DNA of 10,738 bases, taken from contig JANPJD010000137.1 of the NCBI GenBank assembly GCA_031425325.1, positions 1 through 10,738 on the forward strand, given 5' to 3'. This DNA comes from Aliitabrizicola sp031425325. Its GTDB lineage: Bacteria; Pseudomonadota; Alphaproteobacteria; Rhodobacterales; Rhodobacteraceae. The stretch's first letter is position 1, and each line of letters begins with the position of its first letter. This document shows, one piece after another, positions 6,677 through 10,738 of the stretch. A model generated the notes under the pieces. That model was given only the letters and a program-made list of their open reading frames with translations. It did no database searches and was not told where the DNA came from. Both the position numbers and the translations under genes were made by a program.

Positions 6677-6845
6677 CCCGCGCCTGTCGAACCGCAGATC
6701 GCCCCATGCAGTTCGGCAAGACTTTGCGCCGGGCGTGAGGTGCTGCAGCCAAGTCTGCCATCCCGAGTGAAAAACTCAACCTACGAACTGCGCTGGCCGA
6801 ATCTGAAGGCCGGACACCAGGGGCTGTTGGCGGTCACGCAAGCGC

Positions 6846-6871
6846 AAAGTTTGGGTGTGGGGCGAAACTTT
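6846..6871. repeat. AAAGTTT-N12-AAACTTT dyad
   Basis: aaagttt at 6846-6852 is the reverse complement of aaacttt at 6865-6871, separated by twelve G-rich bases. It could be an operator or a weak stem. The right arm continues into tttt, so on the plus strand it also resembles a poor terminator for the EamA gene. Seven base pairs of mostly A/T may also be chance. Confidence 0.3.
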
Positions 6872-6923
6872 TCCGTTGCAGGTTGCGGCAGTCTACGACA
6901 ATTTGACGAAGCTGTCTGGCGAC

Positions 6924-6939
6924 ACACCACATATGGTAG
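6924..6939. promoter_or_regulatory. Candidate NrdR box upstream of nrdJ
   Basis: acaccacatatggtag matches the NrdR consensus acaCwAtATaTwGtgt at 12 of 16 positions, including the central A/T core and the conserved C and G. NrdR is the zinc/ATP-cone repressor that controls ribonucleotide reductase genes. A weaker match, ctacgacaatttgacg at 6893-6908, lies exactly 31 bases upstream, and paired boxes about three helical turns apart are usual for NrdR. The site is 161 bases before the nrdJ start codon. Confidence 0.4.
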
Positions 6940-6994
6940 CCGCAGCGGAACGAGGGTTCATCAACGACAGCGCTTTCCCAAGGAGCGCGACGGT

Positions 6995-7017
6995 TCCGGC
7001 CAAGTCTCTTGGCCGGA
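6995..7017 (+). other. Perfect 10-bp hairpin in the nrdJ leader
   Basis: tccggccaag (6995-7004) pairs completely with cttggccgga (7008-7017) across the 3-base loop tct. No T tract follows, and the hairpin is 83 bases before the nrdJ start codon. It may be an mRNA stability or leader structure, or a protein-binding dyad. Confidence 0.45.
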
Positions 7018-7100
7018 CCCGGACCCTTGTCGCCGCAAGATCGACGGCAGGTATTCGCAAGGACGGGGCAGCAAGCCTCGCCGGGGACAGGAGACGGGGC

Positions 7101-10100
7101 ATGAAGATCGAGCGCAAGTTCACCACGGGCGAGACGGGGGCCTACGGGACCATCGGCTTCACCATCACCACGTCGGAAATCCGTAACCCTGACGGCACGG
7201 TCGTCTTCCGCAACGAAGCAGTCGAAGTGCCCGAGGGCTGGAGCCAGGTCGCCGCCGACGTGCTGGCGCAGAAATACTTCCGCAAGGCGGGCGTGCCTGC
7301 GCGGCTGAAGCCGGTCAAGGAAAAGGGCATCCCGTCCTTCCTGTGGCGCTCGGTCCCTGACGAGGCGGCGCTGGCGGCGCTGCCTGAGGGTGAGCGCTTC
7401 GTGGGCGAAACGAGCGCGCGGCAGGTCTTCGACCGGCTGGCCGGGGCTTGGGCCTATTGGGGCTGGAAGGGCGGCTACTTCTCGACCGAGGCCGACGCGC
7501 GCGCCTATCACGATGAGATGCGCTTCATGCTGGCCCGCCAGATGGCCGCCCCGAACAGCCCGCAATGGTTCAACACCGGGCTTCACTGGGCCTATGGCAT
7601 CGACGGCCCGTCGCAGGGCCATTTCTACGTCGATCACAAGACGGGACAGCTGACTGCCTCGGCCAGCGCCTACGAACACCCGCAGCCGCATGCCTGCTTC
7701 ATCCAGTCGGTCAGCGACGATCTGGTGAACGAGGGTGGCATCATGGACCTCTGGGTCCGCGAGGCGCGGCTCTTCAAGTACGGCTCGGGAACGGGCACGA
7801 ACTTTTCCTCGCTGCGGGGCGAGGGCGAGAAGCTGTCGGGTGGCGGCAAATCCTCGGGCCTGATGGGGTTCCTCAAGATCGGCGACCGGGCTGCGGGTGC
7901 GATCAAGTCGGGCGGCACCACGCGGCGCGCGGCCAAGATGGTGATCTGCGACATGGATCACCCCGACATCGAGGCCTTCGTGAACTGGAAGGTGATCGAG
8001 GAGCAGAAGGTCGCCTCGCTGGTCGCCGGATCGAAGGCGCATGAGGCGCGGCTGAACGACATCTTCGCCGCGATCCGCGGTTGGGACGGCGACATCTCGG
8101 ATGCCGTGGACCCTGCGAAGAACGCGGCGCTGAAGCCCGCGCTGCGCGCCGCCAAGAAGGCGATGATCCCCGACACCTACACCAAGCGCGTGCTCGACTA
8201 CGCGCGGCAGGGCTTCACCTCGATCGAGTTCCCGACCTACGACACCGACTGGGACTCCGAGGCCTATGCGAGCGTCTCGGGCCAGAACTCCAACAACTCG
8301 GTGCGCGTGACCGACGCCTTCCTGCAGGCGGTGCGCGACGATGCCGACTGGGGCCTGATCCGTCGGACGGACGGCAAGGTCGCCAAGACCGTCAAGGCGC
8401 GCGATCTTTGGGACCAGGTCGGCCACGCCGCCTGGGCCTGCGCCGACCCGGGCATCCAGTTCCACGACACGGTGAACGCCTGGCACACCTGCCCCGAGGA
8501 TGGGGCGATCCGCGGCTCGAACCCGTGCTCGGAATACATGTTCCTGGACGACACGGCCTGCAACCTTGCCTCGATGAACCTGCTGACCTTCTACAAGGAC
8601 GGCCGCTTCGACGCCGAGGGCTACATCCACGCGACGCGTCTCTGGACGGTCACGCTCGAGATCAGCGTGCTGATGGCGCAGTTCCCGTCGAAGGAGATCG
8701 CGCAGAACTCGTATGATTTCCGCACGCTGGGCCTCGGCTATGCCAACATTGGCGGCCTTCTGATGAACATGGGTCTCGGCTACGACTCGACCGAGGGCCG
8801 GGCACTTTGTGGCGCGCTGACCGCGCTGATGACGGGCGTGAGCTATGCAACGTCAGCCGAGATGGCGGGCGAGTTGGGCGCCTTCCCGGGCCATGCGAAG
8901 AACGCCAGCCACATGCTGCGCGTGATCCGCAACCACCGCCGCGCGGCGATGGGGCTGGCGGATGGCTATGAAGGCGTGAACGTGGCCCCCGTGCCGCTCG
9001 ACGCTGCGAACTGCCCGGACCAGACGCTGGTGGCGCTGGCGCGCGGCGCCTGGGACATGGCGCTGAACCTTGGCGAGCAGCACGGTTTCCGCAACGCGCA
9101 GACCACGGTCATCGCACCCACGGGCACCATCGGCCTTGTGATGGACTGCGACACGACGGGCATCGAGCCCGACTTCGCGCTGGTGAAGTTCAAGAAACTC
9201 GCCGGCGGTGGCTACTTCAAGATCATCAACCAAAGCGTTCCGGCAGCCCTGGCGAAGCTGGGCTACAAGCCTTCGGAAGTGGCCGAGATCGTGGCCCATG
9301 CGGTCGGCCACGGCTCGCTCGGCCAGGCGCCCGCGATCAACCACACCTCGCTGATCGGCCATGGCTTCGGTGCGGCCGAGATCGCCAAGGTCGAGGCGGC
9401 GCTGCCAAGCGCCTTCGACATCCGCTTCGTGTTCAACCAGTGGACGCTGGGCGAGGCCTTCTGCAAGGGCACGCTCGGCATCCCCGATGCGAAGCTGGCT
9501 GATCCGACCTTCGACCTTCTGGCGCATCTTGGCTTCACCAAGGCGCAGGTTGCGGCGGCCAATGACCATGTCTGCGGGACGATGACGCTGGAAGGTGCAC
9601 CGCACCTGAAGCCCCAGCATTACAGCGTGTTCGATTGTGCGAATGCCTGCGGCAAGACCGGCAAGCGCTACCTTTCCGTGGAAAGCCACATCCACATGAT
9701 GGCTGCGGCGCAGTCGTTCATCTCGGGCGCGATCTCGAAGACGATCAACATGCCCAATTCGGCGAGTATTGCTGACACGTTGGCAGCTTACGAGCTGTCC
9801 TGGAAGCTGGGTGTGAAGGCCAACGCGCTGTACCGCGACGGCTCGAAGCTGTCGCAGCCGCTGGCCTCGGCGCTCGTCGAGGACGACGAGGAAGCGGAAG
9901 AGGTCCTAGCCTCGGGCAACATCCACGAGAAGGCGATGGTGCTGGCCGAGAAGATCGTCGAGCGCGTGATCGTCAAGGAGATCGTCCGGTCCAACCGCGA
10001 GAAGCTGCCCGAGCGGCGCAAGGGCTACACGCAGAAGGCCATCGTGGGCGGGCACAAGGTGTACCTGCGTACGGGCGAGTATGCCGACGGGCAACTGGGC

Positions 10101-10738
10101 GAGATCTTCATCGACATGCACAAGGAGGGCGCGGGCTTCCGCGCCATGATGAACAACTTCGCAATCGCGGTGAGCGTCGGCCTGCAATACGGTGTTCCGC
10201 TTGAGGAATTCGTCGAAGCCTTCACCTTCACCCGGTTCGAGCCGGCAGGCATGGTGCAGGGCAACGACAGCATCAAGAACGCGACCTCGATCCTCGACTA
10301 CATCTTCCGCGAACTTGCCGTGAGCTACCTTGACCGTACGGACCTCGCGCATGTGAAGCCGCAGGGCGCGTCGTTCGACGACCTCGGGCGCGGCGAGGAA
10401 GAGGGCAAGCGCAACGTCTCGGAACTGTCCGACCAGGCGGCCTCGCGCGGGCTCGAGGTGCTCAAGCAGATCAGCAGCACGGGCTATCTGAGAAAGCGCC
10501 TGCCGCAGGAACTCGTGGTGCTGCAAGGCGGCATGAGCGGCATGAGCGATGTGTCAATGACCTCGCTCAACATGCTGATCCCAGACGGGTATTCGATCGG
10601 AGCCACCGCGCTTGCGACCAGCACCGTCAGCATGGACGCGCGAACCAAGGCCAAGATGCAGGGCTACGAAGGCGACCCCTGCGGCGAGTGCGGCAACTAC
10701 ACGCTGGTGCGGAACGGGACCTGCATGAAGTGCAACAC
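7101..10738 (+). CDS. nrdJ: Vitamin B12-dependent (class II) ribonucleoside-diphosphate reductase, 3' end cut by window
   Basis: NrdJ converts ribonucleotides to deoxyribonucleotides using adenosylcobalamin to generate the thiyl radical, so it needs no oxygen or separate radical subunit. The frame is open for 1212 codons to the window edge. The last two bases begin codon 1213, and only a short Cys-rich tail is probably missing. PNSPQWFNTG shapes the substrate site. The redox cysteine pair is C199 (PHACFIQSV) and C487. The radical cysteine is C476 in NPCSEYMFLDDTACNLAS, with N474 and E478 as partners. The 11-residue spacing from C476 to C487 equals that of T. maritima NrdJ C322 to C333. PTGTIG is at 673-678. 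The C-terminus has a zinc-ribbon-like set, CGEC (1194-1197) and CMKC (1208-1211), that may shuttle electrons. An acidic linker, EDDEEAEE, lies near residue 920. The ATG at 7101 follows AGGAGA by six bases. No partner reductase gene is adjacent. A NrdR-like site lies upstream. Confidence 0.97.
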   Translation, partial: MKIERKFTTGETGAYGTIGFTITTSEIRNPDGTVVFRNEAVEVPEGWSQVAADVLAQKYFRKAGVPARLKPVKEKGIPSFLWRSVPDEAALAALPEGERFVGETSARQVFDRLAGAWAYWGWKGGYFSTEADARAYHDEMRFMLARQMAAPNSPQWFNTGLHWAYGIDGPSQGHFYVDHKTGQLTASASAYEHPQPHACFIQSVSDDLVNEGGIMDLWVREARLFKYGSGTGTNFSSLRGEGEKLSGGGKSSGLMGFLKIGDRAAGAIKSGGTTRRAAKMVICDMDHPDIEAFVNWKVIEEQKVASLVAGSKAHEARLNDIFAAIRGWDGDISDAVDPAKNAALKPALRAAKKAMIPDTYTKRVLDYARQGFTSIEFPTYDTDWDSEAYASVSGQNSNNSVRVTDAFLQAVRDDADWGLIRRTDGKVAKTVKARDLWDQVGHAAWACADPGIQFHDTVNAWHTCPEDGAIRGSNPCSEYMFLDDTACNLASMNLLTFYKDGRFDAEGYIHATRLWTVTLEISVLMAQFPSKEIAQNSYDFRTLGLGYANIGGLLMNMGLGYDSTEGRALCGALTALMTGVSYATSAEMAGELGAFPGHAKNASHMLRVIRNHRRAAMGLADGYEGVNVAPVPLDAANCPDQTLVALARGAWDMALNLGEQHGFRNAQTTVIAPTGTIGLVMDCDTTGIEPDFALVKFKKLAGGGYFKIINQSVPAALAKLGYKPSEVAEIVAHAVGHGSLGQAPAINHTSLIGHGFGAAEIAKVEAALPSAFDIRFVFNQWTLGEAFCKGTLGIPDAKLADPTFDLLAHLGFTKAQVAAANDHVCGTMTLEGAPHLKPQHYSVFDCANACGKTGKRYLSVESHIHMMAAAQSFISGAISKTINMPNSASIADTLAAYELSWKLGVKANALYRDGSKLSQPLASALVEDDEEAEEVLASGNIHEKAMVLAEKIVERVIVKEIVRSNREKLPERRKGYTQKAIVGGHKVYLRTGEYADGQLGEIFIDMHKEGAGFRAMMNNFAIAVSVGLQYGVPLEEFVEAFTFTRFEPAGMVQGNDSIKNATSILDYIFRELAVSYLDRTDLAHVKPQGASFDDLGRGEEEGKRNVSELSDQAASRGLEVLKQISSTGYLRKRLPQELVVLQGGMSGMSDVSMTSLNMLIPDGYSIGATALATSTVSMDARTKAKMQGYEGDPCGECGNYTLVRNGTCMKCN

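Larger units (their letters stand above)
6677..7100. other. 424-base intergenic leader region before nrdJ
   Basis: I see no supportable gene here. An open frame from 6740 to 7186 on the plus strand has no family resemblance, lacks a ribosome site and overlaps nrdJ in another frame. The stretch is visibly less GC-biased in its middle (about 6765-6960) than the flanking genes, as expected for a control region. It contains an AAAGTTT/AAACTTT dyad (6846-6871), a NrdR-box-like site (6924-6939) and a 10-bp perfect hairpin (6995-7017), given separately. I found no cobalamin-riboswitch B12 box and no clear terminator after the EamA gene. Confidence 0.6.

Noticed and set aside
5491..6738. A 415-codon plus-strand open frame overlapping mur and the EamA gene
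   Set aside because: It is a frame-shifted reading of the EamA gene extended through antisense of mur, Arg/Ala/Gly-rich with no membrane segments.
6677..7100. Cobalamin riboswitch before the B12-dependent reductase
   Set aside because: I looked for the conserved B12 box and surrounding fold and did not find them. A class II reductase needs B12, so repression by B12 would not be expected either.
6740..7186. A possible small gene upstream of nrdJ
   Set aside because: No ribosome site, no recognisable family, overlap with nrdJ in another frame, and a His/Arg-rich end that is a shifted reading of nrdJ.
6834..8630. A 598-codon minus-strand open frame covering the nrdJ leader and 5' half
   Set aside because: It is an antisense shadow. 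NrdJ on the plus strand has its full set of active-site motifs and a good ribosome site.

Overview
The window is GC-rich, with strong G/C preference at third codon positions. Its protein sequences point to an alphaproteobacterium of the Rhodobacterales (Paracoccaceae/Roseobacter-like) type. The enolase, the Mur-type Fur protein, the class II ribonucleotide reductase and the main Lon all fit that placement, as does the lon-HU gene order. The taxon is an inference from remembered family sequences, not a search result.

Region by region. Bases 1-679 hold two antisense fragments of lon-like genes. They are joined out of frame to each other and head-on to a third, sense-strand lon (673-2221). That third piece lacks its first roughly 280-300 codons but is otherwise intact to the stop codon, and a strong intrinsic terminator follows it. 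A HU-like DNA-binding protein (2382-2840) and tRNA-Val(CAC) (2860-2934) come next. Facing them on the minus strand is a co-directional set read from right to left: a Mur/Fur regulator (5639-5229), an EamA/DMT transporter (5224-4331) and enolase (4292-3015). A second, divergent EamA transporter (5771-6676, +) lies on the other side of mur. A 424-base non-coding stretch follows, with several short inverted repeats including a NrdR-box-like site. The window ends inside nrdJ (7101-10738), the B12-dependent ribonucleotide reductase, which is complete except for its last few codons.

Functionally this is a core housekeeping neighbourhood: ATP-dependent proteolysis, nucleoid structure, translation, metal-responsive regulation, small-molecule transport, glycolysis and deoxyribonucleotide synthesis. 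I see no mobile element, CRISPR array, toxin-antitoxin pair or defence system.

The one truly abnormal place is the left end. Three non-identical lon pieces meet at two junctions, each with a short stretch of sequence shared by both partners. The inversion joint sits in a perfect 10-bp inverted repeat. I read this as most likely an amplification or assembly chimera, with in vivo rearrangement between lon paralogues as the less likely alternative. I found no convincing undescribed system. The regulatory region of nrdJ is the best candidate for real new biology.
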